64,000 nucleotides of DNA from Larix kaempferi (Eukaryota > Streptophyta > Pinopsida > Pinales > Pinaceae): NCBI GenBank assembly GCA_027924585.1, contig BSBM01000994.1, positions 14,655,001 to 14,719,000 of the forward strand, written 5' to 3'. A program made the position numbers and the translations under genes. The notes beneath the pieces are model-generated. The model was not told where the DNA came from. It did no database searches and saw only the letters and a list, made by a program, of their open reading frames with translations. Position 1 is the first letter of the stretch. Every line of letters begins with the position of its first letter. Positions 45,874-56,660 of the stretch are shown here, piece after piece.

Positions 45874-48800
45874 GTGACTAATACCTCTGAGGATAAAGAT
45901 GATATGTTATTTCTTACATGTCATGCTGCACACGAAAGCCCAAAGGGACTTTGGCTTTTAGATAGTGGCTGCAGTAACCATATGACAGGTGACAGAGGTC
46001 TAATTGCAGACCTAGATGAATCAGTGAGGACAGAGGTCAAAGTTGGCACGGATGAGGTGGTTCCAGTTCTTGGAAAAGGAGTGGTCAACATTATGACCAA
46101 ACAAGGCCAACAAAAGACAATCTCAGATGTCTATTATGCTCCAGGATTGAAGCATAATCTGCTTAGCATTGGGCAACTCACTGAAAAGAAGTACAAACTT
46201 GTCTTTGATGGATCAGATTGTGAAATTTATGACCCAAATCGACATTTGATCATCAAAATACAAGTGACTAGGAACAGGATGTATCCACTAGTCATGAATT
46301 GCAGCAGCAAGGTAACCTCTTTTGCTCAAAAAGCCACTTGCATGGATGATTATTGGTTATGGCATTTTAGATATGGACATCTTCACTTTGGTGGTCTCAA
46401 GTTTTTGCAGCAGAAAGAGATGGTAAAGGGATTGCCCCCTATGAAGGAGCCAGAAAGCAGTTGTGAGTGTTGCATCATTGCAAAGCAGCACAGGGATAGC
46501 TTTCCTAAAGGTATGTCTCGAAGGGAACATGCACCTTTAGAACTTATTCATACTGATCTAGTTGGACCAATGCAAACTCAATCGATTGGTGGAAGCTATT
46601 ATTTCCTTACATTTATTGATGATTTCAGTAGAAAAACATGGGTGTATTTCCTTCGTCAGAAGTCTGAAACTTTTGGCAAGTTCAAGGAATTTAGGGCTTT
46701 GGTTGAAAAACAGAGTGGTTATCAACTCAAAGTATTGAGATCTGATGGAGGGGGAGAGTATGAATTAAAGGAATTTCATGATTACTGCAAGCATCATGGA
46801 ATCAAGAGGCAATTCACTACAAGATATACTCCTCAGCAGAATGGTATTGCAGAACGCAAGAACAGAACCATCATGAATATGGCAAGGAGCATGCTGAAAG
46901 GAAGAAATGTGTCCCATGAATTTTGGGGAGACGCAGTGGCTTGTGCTGTTCATGTGATGAACAGATCTCCCACCAAAATTGTGAAGAACAGAGTACCAGA
47001 GAAAGCATGGTCAGGTATGACTTGTAATGTTTCTCATTTCAGAGTATTTGGTTGTGTTGCTTATGCTCATGTTCCTAAACAGCTAAGAAAAAAGCTAGAC
47101 GACAGGAGTGAGAAATGTATATTTCTTGGATATGGTGAACAAACTAAAGCCTACAAGCTGTATAACCCTATTACCAAAAAGGTTATTCTCAGCAGAGATG
47201 TTTTGTTCAAGGAGGAAGAGTCATGGAATGGAACCATAGACAAGGGTATGGGAGCTGCAATACCCCAACCAGAAGATGGAGAAGATGAGGAGTTGATTGG
47301 ACAACAAGATCCAGTAGCATCTTCACCAATAGCAAATACTCCAGAAAGAACACCTAGAAACTCAGTTCGAGGTGAAGCATCAAGTCCGCAGTCAGGTAAT
47401 GAATCTGATTTCAGTAATAAAAAGACTAGAAGATTGACAGATATTTATGATGAATTGGATGCAAATACCAATTATGTTTTTATTGCTAGTGAACCTGTGT
47501 TTTATGAAGAGGCTGTAAAACAAGAGCATTGGGTAAATGCTATGGACGAAGAGATAGATTCCATTGAGAGAAATGATACATGGGATCTAGTTGACCTGCC
47601 AAAGAATAAGAAACCCATTGGTGTGAAGTGGGTTTATAAAACCAAACTCAATGAAAAAGGTGAGATTGATAGGTACAAGGCAAGGTTAGTAGCAAAGGGT
47701 TTCTCGCAACAACCAGGAATTGATTTTGGAGAAACTTTTGCACCAGTGGCAAGATTGGACACAGTAAGAGCAGTCCTAGCAATTGCAGCACAAAAAAAAT
47801 GGAAAGTGTATCAGATGGATGTCAAGTCGGCATTCTTGAATGGAATTCTTGAAGAAGAAATTTATGTGGAGCAGCCACATGGGTATGAAATAAAAGAACA
47901 TGAAGACAAAGTTTACAAGTTGAAGAAAGCTCTATATGGGCTTAAGCAAGCTCCAAGAGCTTGGTATAGCAGAATTGATTCTTATCTCATCAAAAATGGT
48001 TTTAGCAGAAGCAGCAGTGAACCAACACTTTACACAAAGGTAAATCAACAAGGACAGATTTTAATAGTTTGTTTGTATGTTGATGATATGATTTTTACAG
48101 GCGACCTCTCAGTAGATGAGTTCAAGGCAGCTATGAAGAAAGAGTTTGAGATGACAGACCTTGGATTGATGAGGTTCTTTCTTGGCCTAGAAGTAGAACA
48201 GTCAGAAAAGGGTATATTTATCTCTCAAAATAAATATGCTAATGAAGTTCTTAAGCGATTCAGAATGCTTAATTGCAAAACAACACCTACACCAGTGGCA
48301 ACAGGTACTAAGTTGAGCAAAGAAGATTGCAGTCCCAATGTAGATCCAACATTGTATAAAAGACTTGTAGGAAGTCTCATGTACCTCACAGCTACGAGAC
48401 CTGATATTATGTTTGCTGTCAGCTTGATTTCAAGGTTCATGGAGTCTCCCAAAGACTCGCATTGGCAAGTTGGCAAAAGGATCTTACGATATGTTGCAGG
48501 GACTTCAAGCTATGGAATTTTATACTCAAGCACAGAGTATGATGTTTTGACAGGTTTCACTGACAGTGATTTTGCAGGAAGTTTGGATGACAGGAAGAGC
48601 ACTTCCGGTCATGTTTTTCATCTTGGATCAGGAGTGATTTCATGGGCATCCAAGAAGCAGCCCATTGTAACACTTTCATCGGCAGAAGCAGAGTATGTAG
48701 CAGCGACATCAGCAGCATGTCAAGCAGTCTGGTTACGCAGAGTTTTAGAAGGTCTTCAACAGAAACAAGAAGGACCAACCACAGTTTATTGTGACAACAA

Positions 48801-49035
48801 CTCAGCAATTGCTCTATCCAAGAACCATGTTTTTCACCAGAAAAGCAAGCACATTGATACTAGATATCACTTCATAAGAGAGCTTGTGAACAATGGTGAA
48901 GTTCGTGTTGAGCATTGTAAATCAATTGACCAATTGGCTGACATATTCACAAAGCCATTGGCAAAAGATATTTTTGAAATCCATAGAAATAATTTAGGCA
49001 TTGTAAAAGCTGCAGTAGTCAGCAGTAGTAATTAA
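45874..49035 (+). CDS. Element E pol: protease, integrase, RT, RNase H
   Basis: 1053 codons, uninterrupted; really the continuation of gag in the same frame. Protease LLDSGCSNHMTG (D30 counted from 45874). GAG-pre-integrase LWHFRYGHLHFGGL and CECCIIAKQH. Integrase HTDLVGPM, RSDGGGEYELKEF and QQNGIAERKN supply D about 228, D about 291 and E about 327. RT: KWVYKTKLNEKGEIDRYKAR, MDVKSAFLNGILEEEIYVEQ, ALYGLKQAPRAWYSRID and CLYVDDMIFTG (YVDD near 735). RNase H: GFTDSDFAGSLDDRKSTSGH, SSAEAEYVAATSAACQAVWL, YCDNNSAIAL and KHIDTRYHFIREL, ending at IFTKPLAKDIFEIHR. All catalytic residues are present, so the enzymes could be functional if made. Confidence 0.97.
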   Translation: MTNTSEDKDDMLFLTCHAAHESPKGLWLLDSGCSNHMTGDRGLIADLDESVRTEVKVGTDEVVPVLGKGVVNIMTKQGQQKTISDVYYAPGLKHNLLSIGQLTEKKYKLVFDGSDCEIYDPNRHLIIKIQVTRNRMYPLVMNCSSKVTSFAQKATCMDDYWLWHFRYGHLHFGGLKFLQQKEMVKGLPPMKEPESSCECCIIAKQHRDSFPKGMSRREHAPLELIHTDLVGPMQTQSIGGSYYFLTFIDDFSRKTWVYFLRQKSETFGKFKEFRALVEKQSGYQLKVLRSDGGGEYELKEFHDYCKHHGIKRQFTTRYTPQQNGIAERKNRTIMNMARSMLKGRNVSHEFWGDAVACAVHVMNRSPTKIVKNRVPEKAWSGMTCNVSHFRVFGCVAYAHVPKQLRKKLDDRSEKCIFLGYGEQTKAYKLYNPITKKVILSRDVLFKEEESWNGTIDKGMGAAIPQPEDGEDEELIGQQDPVASSPIANTPERTPRNSVRGEASSPQSGNESDFSNKKTRRLTDIYDELDANTNYVFIASEPVFYEEAVKQEHWVNAMDEEIDSIERNDTWDLVDLPKNKKPIGVKWVYKTKLNEKGEIDRYKARLVAKGFSQQPGIDFGETFAPVARLDTVRAVLAIAAQKKWKVYQMDVKSAFLNGILEEEIYVEQPHGYEIKEHEDKVYKLKKALYGLKQAPRAWYSRIDSYLIKNGFSRSSSEPTLYTKVNQQGQILIVCLYVDDMIFTGDLSVDEFKAAMKKEFEMTDLGLMRFFLGLEVEQSEKGIFISQNKYANEVLKRFRMLNCKTTPTPVATGTKLSKEDCSPNVDPTLYKRLVGSLMYLTATRPDIMFAVSLISRFMESPKDSHWQVGKRILRYVAGTSSYGILYSSTEYDVLTGFTDSDFAGSLDDRKSTSGHVFHLGSGVISWASKKQPIVTLSSAEAEYVAATSAACQAVWLRRVLEGLQQKQEGPTTVYCDNNSAIALSKNHVFHQKSKHIDTRYHFIRELVNNGEVRVEHCKSIDQLADIFTKPLAKDIFEIHRNNLGIVKAAVVSSSN

Positions 49036-49042
49036 GAGGGAG

Positions 49043-49300
49043 TGTTAGAAATAGTAATTACTTCAGTTAGCTTTAGCTTTTACTTGAGTTACTAAATAGA
49101 AGTTTAGTTAATAAATGCAACAGCATGCTTTGCATGCATGCAAAAGCTAGGTTAAAGCTTTTAGGGTTTTCCATAAGTGTTTAAATACGCATTACGTTCT
49201 TGATTGTATTACATCAGTTGATCTCCGTTTATGAATAAAGATTGAAGAGCCGTAGCTCATTCCGCATTAATCTTTGTTTTATTTCTGCCTCCAACCTTCA
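49043..49300 (+). repeat. Element E 3' LTR
   Basis: Identical to 44498-44755 as far as I can read. The RY-type catgcatg is at 49133-49140. Confidence 0.96.
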
Positions 49301-49305
49301 GGTCT

Positions 49306-49665
49306 AGAATCTTAAGAGAGTTTTCAGAGGTCTTTTGATGGCAATATATAATCCTTGAACATAATATTCAAGTACTCATATAATTCATACACCTTCCTTG
49401 AATATTTGAAGGCATTTGGAGTCAATTTGAGACCTAGAGACCAATACTAGTCAAAGGGAATTTACTAGTAAAGTTCCCTACATTGGCCAGAATTGAAAGA
49501 GGATTTGCAGAAGTATTTTAAAGGTACAAAAGCATCCCTGAAATACATATTTATGTTCTAACATCATCCATATACCTTCTCAGAATATCTGGGAGCAATT
49601 GGAGCAAGTTGGGGACCTAGAGCTCAAAACTAGTCAAAGGTCTAACTAGGGAAAAAGTGAAAAAT
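49306..49665 (+). repeat. Element F 5' LTR, part 2 (truncated end)
   Basis: Matches 53277-53637 of the 3' LTR up to gtgaaaaat, where homology stops. The last 37 bp of the LTR and the PBS are missing. Confidence 0.88.
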
Positions 49666-51675
49666 GCGTCAGCTTTCTTGAAGGAGAAAAATGAAGAGAC
49701 ATCAAAAGAGAATAAAGAAGATTCTATTGAAAATATGGAAGATCATTTCAAGACACCTTCTAGCTTAGACATGAACCAAAGAGCATCTATTGATGGATGC
49801 TTAAAGTATGAAGGAGTACCTATTGATGGGTGCTCACACCTCTATGTTAATGACATAGAGATCACTTTTCAAAGTGTTGCTGCAAGCCCAAGTTCCATTA
49901 AGCATGATAACGAAGAACTTGTAGCAGTTGAAGAAGAACCAAGATCAACTTCTCCATCACCACTTGAGCTTCATGAAGTTGGTCCAAGCAAAAATGAAGA
50001 AGACGAGGAGGTTCATTTGGAAGAGCCTCATTTTCTTGAAGGGTCCTTAAAGATGAATGAAAAGAAGATCCAAGAGTCCCTTATCATTCTCCATGACACT
50101 CAAGCATTGGTGTCAAATTATTGTTGGAGAGCTACTTCATTGGACGAAACATCCTTCCTTGAAGACATGGAGAAGATTCAAAGAGAAATGTCCCACATCA
50201 AAGGTAACTTCATGTCTTTTCTTTTTGATAGAAACCATTTGTTTGAGCTTAATGAATTGTTACATGATGCATACTTGAAGAATAATGAGGATAATCATAA
50301 GCTCACAATTCAAAATGAGCAACTTCTTGAAAAGTTGCAAGATACTTGTTTTTCCTCCTATGTTTCAGATTGTCAAAGGGTAGATTGTTTAGAGGATTCT
50401 CATGACATGGTGGATCGTGAGAAATGTGGAAATTTGAATGTGCTTAATGTGTTTGAAGATGAACTTGAAGAGATCCAAACACTTGATGTGGTGGAAGAGG
50501 AGCTTGAATTGTCTCTTGATGAAAGTTATGCAATTTTTAAAGAAGAGCATGATTCCTCTACATCTGAACTAATTTACAACAAAGGTTTCAAACTTTTCAA
50601 GGAGCTGCATGATACTACCCATATGGATCCTTTCCATGATGAAACTCTTGCATTTTTTGATCATTTGGGTGAGTTAGTTCATTCTCCTACATCCTACAAT
50701 TCCATGTTTTGCAGCATTAGTCTCAATGAAGAATGGGTGAAAGGGTTCTTTTTGATGGTGCCACATGAGGAGTATGGAACTACTAGATTTATTTTTTATG
50801 ATGATATGGTTGGAGCACATTCTTATTCACATTTGTAGCAGCCTCCTATGTTACTTTATGATGATGCACATCTACATGGATGCACCTATGATATGCATTT
50901 GAGTCACTTGAAGACTCACGGTTTTTCTTGCTCAGCACTTGATTCATTGGATGTTGGAGGAACTTCATCCAAGACTTGGGTGAATACATTTATGATTCGA
51001 GAAAATTTTTGTTGGCAGCCACATACTTTGTTATATCTTTATGATTCTCACATTCAGGGATGTATGGGTGAAACTTCTTCGAGTCATTTGAAGTCTCGTT
51101 TTTTCTGCTCATTATTTGGTTCAGATTTTGGTGGAGATTCTTCATTCACTTCCTGGATGAAAGAATACATGGCTGAATATTTTGATGCATATCACATCCT
51201 TTTGGAGCAGCATTATAGGACATGGGATCCTAACCTATGTCATTGGAGCATATTTGATTGGTCACTTGAAGCTTGTATGGACTTGGAAAATGGTGGTCTA
51301 CTTACTTGGAGAATGCATACAAGAAAATGGGATCCATGAATACTATTATCTAATGCTGTGGGTTGGAGAGCACTCTTAATTGTTAGGGTGCAAAACAAGC
51401 AATGGGACCCTGGAATAATTTTTGTTTCATTGGTTTCAAATTTTTTATTTGGGAAACAAGTAGTATGGGAGATGGATTTCCCACTTAATAAAGTGATTTT
51501 TATCAGAGTAGTGTGGCAACAAGAATGGTGGTTCCTCTCTAAAATCTTCATGGAAACTCAAAGACTCAAGGTTGGGCAATTCAATGGCAACTTCAAAGAA
51601 TTATACAAAAAGCAAGTTCTTCAACACCCATGTTTGAAATTGCTTGAGGACAAGCAATATTGGGAAGGGAGGATT
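49666..51675 (+). pseudogene. Element F long unknown ORF, interrupted by two stops
   Basis: One reading frame runs from the LTR junction to about 51675, broken only by a TAG at 50836-50838 and a TGA at 51337-51339, in total about 670 codons. The N-terminal part is acidic (EDEEVHLEEP, NEEDEEVHLE) with a coiled-coil-like stretch HKLTIQNEQLLEKLQDT. The C-terminal part has two related units of about 55-60 residues (50848 and about 51025 onward): LLYDDAHLHGCTYDMHLSHL and LLYLYDSHIQGCMGETSSSH, each followed by an FCS- or FSCS-type and a SKTW / TSWM segment. I recognise no gag, pol or known cellular domain. The N-terminus was lost in the LTR-interior deletion. Confidence 0.6.
51660..51675 (+). promoter_or_regulatory. 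Polypurine tract of F
   Basis: tgggaagggaggatt immediately before the 3' LTR; it fixes the plus orientation of F. Confidence 0.75.
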
Positions 51676-53674
51676 TGTCATGTCCCAAATTTGGCATTGG
51701 GCCACAATGGAATAATCACATTGGACATATTCATTAGAGTTGTCAAATTGATGCTAAAGGTCAAACAATTGCCAAGGAGGGAAATTACTAGTTTCCTAGG
51801 TTTGGGGTGAAATCTTTGGGATTGTGAATAATGGGGATAATAAATGATGTTGGAACATTAGGATGGCATAAATATTTAATAGAGGATATAAATAAATATA
51901 TTTGATCATGAAGACACATGGAGGAAGTAGGACCCACACAAGTTAGAATGTATGTGCCACATGGCATCCTCTTCTTGCAATTTTGAATCTATGGGAAGCC
52001 TAATGTTCTTGGTATGAGTTATAAGGTCAATAATACTAATCATGAGTCAATGAGGTCGAAATATAGAGGAATAGTAACTCCCATGGGAGAGGAAGAGGCA
52101 ATTTGGAGCTAGTGAGACACTTGGGCTAGATTCCCTAGCTCTATGACAACAATGATGAAGATGTTATGACACCTATGACACAAATCAGACCTGGAGGCTG
52201 ACATATGACATGTATGACATGTCAGGGCTAAAAATAGACTCCAAGAGGGTTCTCAAGGGTGTTAGGGTACCTAACATGCTTCCACATGTGATTTGGTGGA
52301 AGTGGGAGACTAGGAATGGTTGTACAAGTGGCGTTCTTTGGAATCTCTTCCCAACTTGAGTTGGCATGAGTCTGTTGGAAGGAATTTGACCCATGGAGGA
52401 CTTAGAAGTTTATAAATGTAAATAACAAAGAAGGAAATCAGATTTTGATCATTTGTAGAATTTTCAATTGCATTTGTAAATAGGGAGAGCTAGTGGATGA
52501 CTAGTTTCTTGCCTTAGTCAATTTTGAGGGTGAAAGATTCCCATCCAAGTTGGTAATTGGAAAGGCCATTCAAAAATTTCATTTGGAGCTTTAATGGAGT
52601 CTTTATTTGCAGGTGTAAGCTATAGGGCAGCTCACGGTTTCTTCTATTGCAGCACATTCTCTCAACCATTTCCAGTTTTGATAGCATATTCTTGATCCTT
52701 AAGGGAGGGCATTTTTGGTGAGATATTGTACTCTTTGGGGGAGATTCTAATGCCCTGTTTATTTTTTAATATGAATTAAATACTTTGTTATTCATCTCCA
52801 AAAAGTTTCAGGTTAAAATTCCAAGTAGAAATGTATAAATATCATTTTTAGTGAAAGAACAGTGCCATTTCCCCACTATCTTGTTGTGAACCAATGTAAT
52901 GTTGATGATTTCAAATGAATGGATGATTATTGAATGAATTTGTGATTAATGGACTTCCATGGATGTGTTTTACAAGTTTCATGTATTGTACTTGAGAATT
53001 GGAAGTATTTTTACTCATTTTCATTGCATTGGGAGAAGAAATAGTGCCATTTCCCCAAGGGTCGAATTGGTGATTTTTGCAGTTCAATGGGAGACGGTTG
53101 GAACATATATAGTAATCAATTAATGGTTCACATGATACCTTAATAAAATCCTTAATACATTTCCTACCTCTGTTCATAAATTTGAGTGGGTTTGAAGGCA
53201 TTTGGGAAGCCATTTTCAGTACTTACCCCAGCGGGATTTGAACCCCAAATTACTAGTAAAATTGCATACTTGGTCCAGAATATTAAGAGAAATTTCAAAG
53301 GTCTTTTGGTGGCCATTTATAATCCCTGAACATCATATTCAGGTCCTAATATGATTCATACACCTTCCTTGAATATTTGAAGTCATTTGGAGTCAATTTG
53401 AGACCTAGAGACCAAAACTAGTCAAAGGGAAATTACTAGTAAAGTTCCCTACAGTGGCCAAAATTGAAAGAGGATTTGAAAAAGTATTTTAAAGGTCCAA
53501 AAGCATCCCTAAAATACATATTTATTTTCTAACATCATCCATATCCCTTCTCAGAATATTTGGGAGCAATTGGAGCAATTTGGGGACCTAGAGCTCAAAA
53601 CTAGTCAAAGGTCTATCTAGGGAAAAAAGTGAAAAATTGCCATCTTAATAAAATTCCTAACAAGGGACATTACA
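51676..53674 (+). repeat. Element F 3' LTR, with E's empty site
   Basis: 1999 bp, TGTCATGTCC to GACATTACA. At 53266-53280, catacttggtcc followed by agaat, is the uninterrupted form of E's target. Confidence 0.93.
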
Positions 53675-53679
53675 AAATT

Positions 53680-54438
53680 TCATAGAATAGATCATTACAC
53701 TAAATAAATGAATCAAATAGCAAGACAGAATGTTGCTTAAATCAACTTTAATGAATGGAGGAGAACATATAAATAACAAGGAAATTCAAATTAGGTTAGG
53801 AGGAAATTTTGATTTTTCAAGTAGTTCTAGAGTGGCTAGTAGGGGTTAACTAGAGCCAAAAACCCTTAGGTATACATGCACATTCACCTAAAATGAGTTT
53901 AACTGACGTATTACTTACTAAGCACTAGTTTTGAGTAAAGGAGTGCATGCAAATCCATACAATATCTCAACTGGGGCGCTAATGACTACAGAGGGTCATC
54001 AAGGGTCAATTATGACTTAAATTAGTGGGGTGCATATAGTGCTTGACTAACCATTGACTAAGTCACACCTAAAATTAGGGAAAAGTTCCCCAAAACAAGG
54101 GTAGCACTCTGAAATCAAGGAATGTGACCTCAAATCTAGGGATGCAAATCTAGGTTGACTTAGCTGATCAATTCGGAAGGGGTTTGGCACACTAAAGTCA
54201 CCAAGTGATTGCCTAGGTCACTAGTTAGAGGGTTACTTTATATAACACCCCTCATAAGCCTAATTAGGTAAAAATAAAAAAGGTTTGGGTATTGATAATT
54301 TTTTCGCCATGTTAGGTAGCCAATGAACAAAACATTCTTGGAAAAAGGTTGCTTCTTGATAATGTTTAAGCCATGTTAGCTTGATCCTTGAGAAAACTAC
54401 TACAGTAACTTCTTAGCACCCCTACAACTCTGATGCCA
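53680..54438 (-). other. Rest of H left repeat and its short interior
   Basis: 53680-54244 pairs with 54530-55096. 54245-54438 is H's interior, with no coding frame; it holds the PBS-like site at its right end. Confidence 0.55.
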
Positions 54439-55096
54439 TATAGAATTTGAGCATATATATCTATGCACTAATCTAAAAGAGTGATATTGTGAGAAGAGAT
54501 TCATCATCTAAAAATTTATGTAACAAATGCCATAGAATAGTTCAATACGCAAAAGAGATAAACCAAATAGACAGAGATAATTTTGTATTACATCAACTTG
54601 AATGAAGGGAGGAGAACAATATAAATAGAAAGGAAGTTTGAGTTAGGTTATGATGCAATTTGAACTTCTCATGTAGTACTAGAGAGGCTAATAGGGCTTA
54701 CATAGATCAAGAGATCCTCCGTTATACATGCACACTAACCTAGACTGAGTTCAACTAGCATATGAATCAATAGGAACTAGTTCTGACTAAAGGAGTGCAT
54801 GCAAATCCCTCAATATATCTCAACTATGCTACTAATGACTAAAGAGGGTAAAGAAGGGTCAATTATGACCTACATTAGTGGAGCACATCTAGTCTTTAAC
54901 TAACAATGGAATCATTTGCCCTAAAATTAGAGAAAAGATCTTGAAATCAAGGGAAGAACCCCCAAATCAAGGAATGTGCCCTCAAATCTAGGGATAAAAC
55001 TTTGGGTTAGTTTAGGTGATCAATTTGGATGGGGATTGGCCCACTAGAGTTATAGAGTCATGCTCTAGGTTACTAGGTAGAGGGTCATTTCCTAAA
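54439..55096 (-). repeat. Element H right terminal repeat
   Basis: Starts beside the PBS-like site with tatagaatttgagc and ends near ggtcatttcc. Aligns by eye with the left copy with many substitutions and small gaps, so H is old. Confidence 0.55.
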
Positions 55097-56660
55097 AAAT
55101 AATGTCTATGTTGCTTTTCCTAAGACATAATCAACAAGAATGTGAACCAATAAAGGTAAAGGAATCTTTAGAGGGATGTACCAAAAAGAAGAAACACCAA
55201 TTGGAGAAAATTTTGCAGGCATATAGAGAAGTGTTCCAAGATCCTAGGAAACTATCTTCTAAGAGGGAAGTGAAGAATGAGATTCAAATACTACAAGATT
55301 CCCCAATGTTGAACAATGGAGTATACATAAAGTCTATTCCTAAAGGTGAACAACTGAAGAAGCAGTTTAAAAAATTGCTAGACGAGTAAAATGACTAATT
55401 GCCTCACCTTATGGGTCACCTATTATAATAGTACCCAAGAAGGATGAGACTTGGAGGATGTGTATTGAATTCCAAGATCTAAATAAGATCACACTCAAGA
55501 ATTGATACCCTCTACCCAAAATTGATGATTTGCTAGATTAGTTGCAACATTCCAAGTACTTCGGCAAGTTGGATCTAAAATAGGGATACCACAGGGTACA
55601 TGTGAAAGAAGAAAACACCTAGAGGATCACATTCAAGACTAGGCCAGATCTATATGAATGGTTAATAATGTCATTCGTTTTTTTAATGTAGGCCCATCTA
55701 TATTTATGTGTTTGAAGAATGATGTATTTCATCCTTTCTTATACTCATTTGTGATAGTATATTTAGATGATATGTTGGCTTATAATGCTAACTAGTCCCA
55801 AGCATATCTAACATCTCAAGTATGTGTTTGGGACCTTCAAAAAAAATCAACTAGCAACCCTCAAGAAATGTGAATTTACTCAGCAATCTTTTTTGTATTT
55901 AGGGTACGTGATTGGTTGGGGAGAACATAAGATTGGTCCAACAAATATGCAAACCATCATTAAGTGGCCTACTCTTACATATGTCATTCAATTTTGGATA
56001 TTTTTGGGGGCACCACAATACCATCGAAAGTTCATAGCTTCCTTTTTGAACATTTGTCACAGATTTCCATTGCATAATATCTAGCACCAAGGGGTTCCAG
56101 TGGGAGCAGAATCAACATAAATACTTTGAGTATCTCAAGCATAAGATTAGTTAGGAACCAATTCTCATATTCCCTAACTTGCAGAAGTATTTGGAATTGG
56201 ATACAGATGCAATTTCTTATGCTATAGGAGTGATTTTGATGCAAGGAGGGAGCCTAATATGCAATTATTCTAAAATGTTCCATGGGAGAGTATCATAATA
56301 CCCTACATATGAAAACCAAATCTATGTCTTGGTTCAAGATGTTAAGAAATGGAAGAACTATCTGTGGGAAATGATACCATCATTCACATTGATCACCAAC
56401 TACTCTAGTATTTGTAGGCCCATAATAAGATATAACAAACATGATACTACGAGTGGATTGGATTTTGCAACAATTCAATGTGATAATCAAATATAAAAAC
56501 AGAAGTAAAAACAAGCTAGAATGCATGCCCTCAAGGCCCCCTACAGCCAAGATCACAAATTTGGGTACTCTTATGCATATGGATCTTTTCACCTGTGATG
56601 CATACAAGGAGGAATACACAGAAGATCATGACTTCAAAGAGATATTTCACTAGCTACAAG
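55097..56660 (+). pseudogene. Element G reverse transcriptase and RNase H
   Basis: Opens with MSMLLFLRHNQQ and the connector SLEGCTKKKKHQLEKILQAY (55102-55389). RT follows with SPIIIVPKKDETWRMCIEF, KITLKN, YPLPKIDDLLD, YFGKLDLK and VYLDDMLA (YLDD at about 55758). Next, QLATLKKCEFTQQSFLYLGY and the RNase H region (about 56085-56400) with YLELDTDAISYAIGVILMQ and YPTYENQIYVLVQ. At least ten stops and several frameshifts occur. The typical DD of YLDD is intact but the gene is dead. Confidence 0.85.

Larger units (their letters stand above)
44498..49300 (+). mobile_element. Copia element E, youngest insertion
   Basis: LTRs 44498-44755 and 49043-49300 (258 bp each, no difference seen), TSD ggtct at 44493-44497 and 49301-49305. 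The unoccupied counterpart is at 53266-53280 in F's 3' LTR. PBS tttggtatcagagc at 44757-44770, PPT aagagggag before 49043. Gag-pol lies in one frame from about 44941 to 49035 with a single internal stop. Short LTRs and a UBN2-type gag set it apart from A, C and D. It may be only one base change away from full coding capacity. Confidence 0.97.
42798..53674 (+). mobile_element. Element F, non-autonomous LTR element with an unknown ORF
   Basis: 3' LTR 51676-53674 (1999 bp), 5' LTR 42798-49665 (interrupted by E), TSD aaatt at 42793-42797 and 53675-53679. LTRs begin TGTCATGTCCCAAATTTGG and the 3' one ends GGGACATTACA. The PPT gggaagggaggatt precedes the 3' LTR. The 5' LTR stops about 37 bp short and the PBS is missing: an internal deletion fused LTR to coding region. 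The 2-kb interior has no gag or pol but a long reading frame of unknown function. LTRs differ by several percent. Confidence 0.9.
42703..55096 (-). mobile_element. Element H, TRIM-like element inside G
   Basis: Two diverged direct copies: left 42703-42797 plus 53680-54244 (split by F), right about 54439-55096, around 650 bp each. Shared blocks include catagaatag, gaatgaa/tggaggagaac, gtgcatgcaaatcc, tcaatta tgac and aatctaggga. Only about 195 bp lie between. The minus strand has a PBS-like tggcatcagagttgta (complement 54423-54438) beside the right copy and a purine tract gaggggtgttat (minus) beside the left, as expected for a terminal-repeat retrotransposon in miniature. It carries no gene. 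I found no TSD, so ends are approximate. Confidence 0.6.

Noticed and set aside
45563-45877. Acidic open frame overlapping gag and pol of E
   Set aside because: It is the shifted reading of the 12-bp RG-coding repeats. The true gag frame continues in step with pol.
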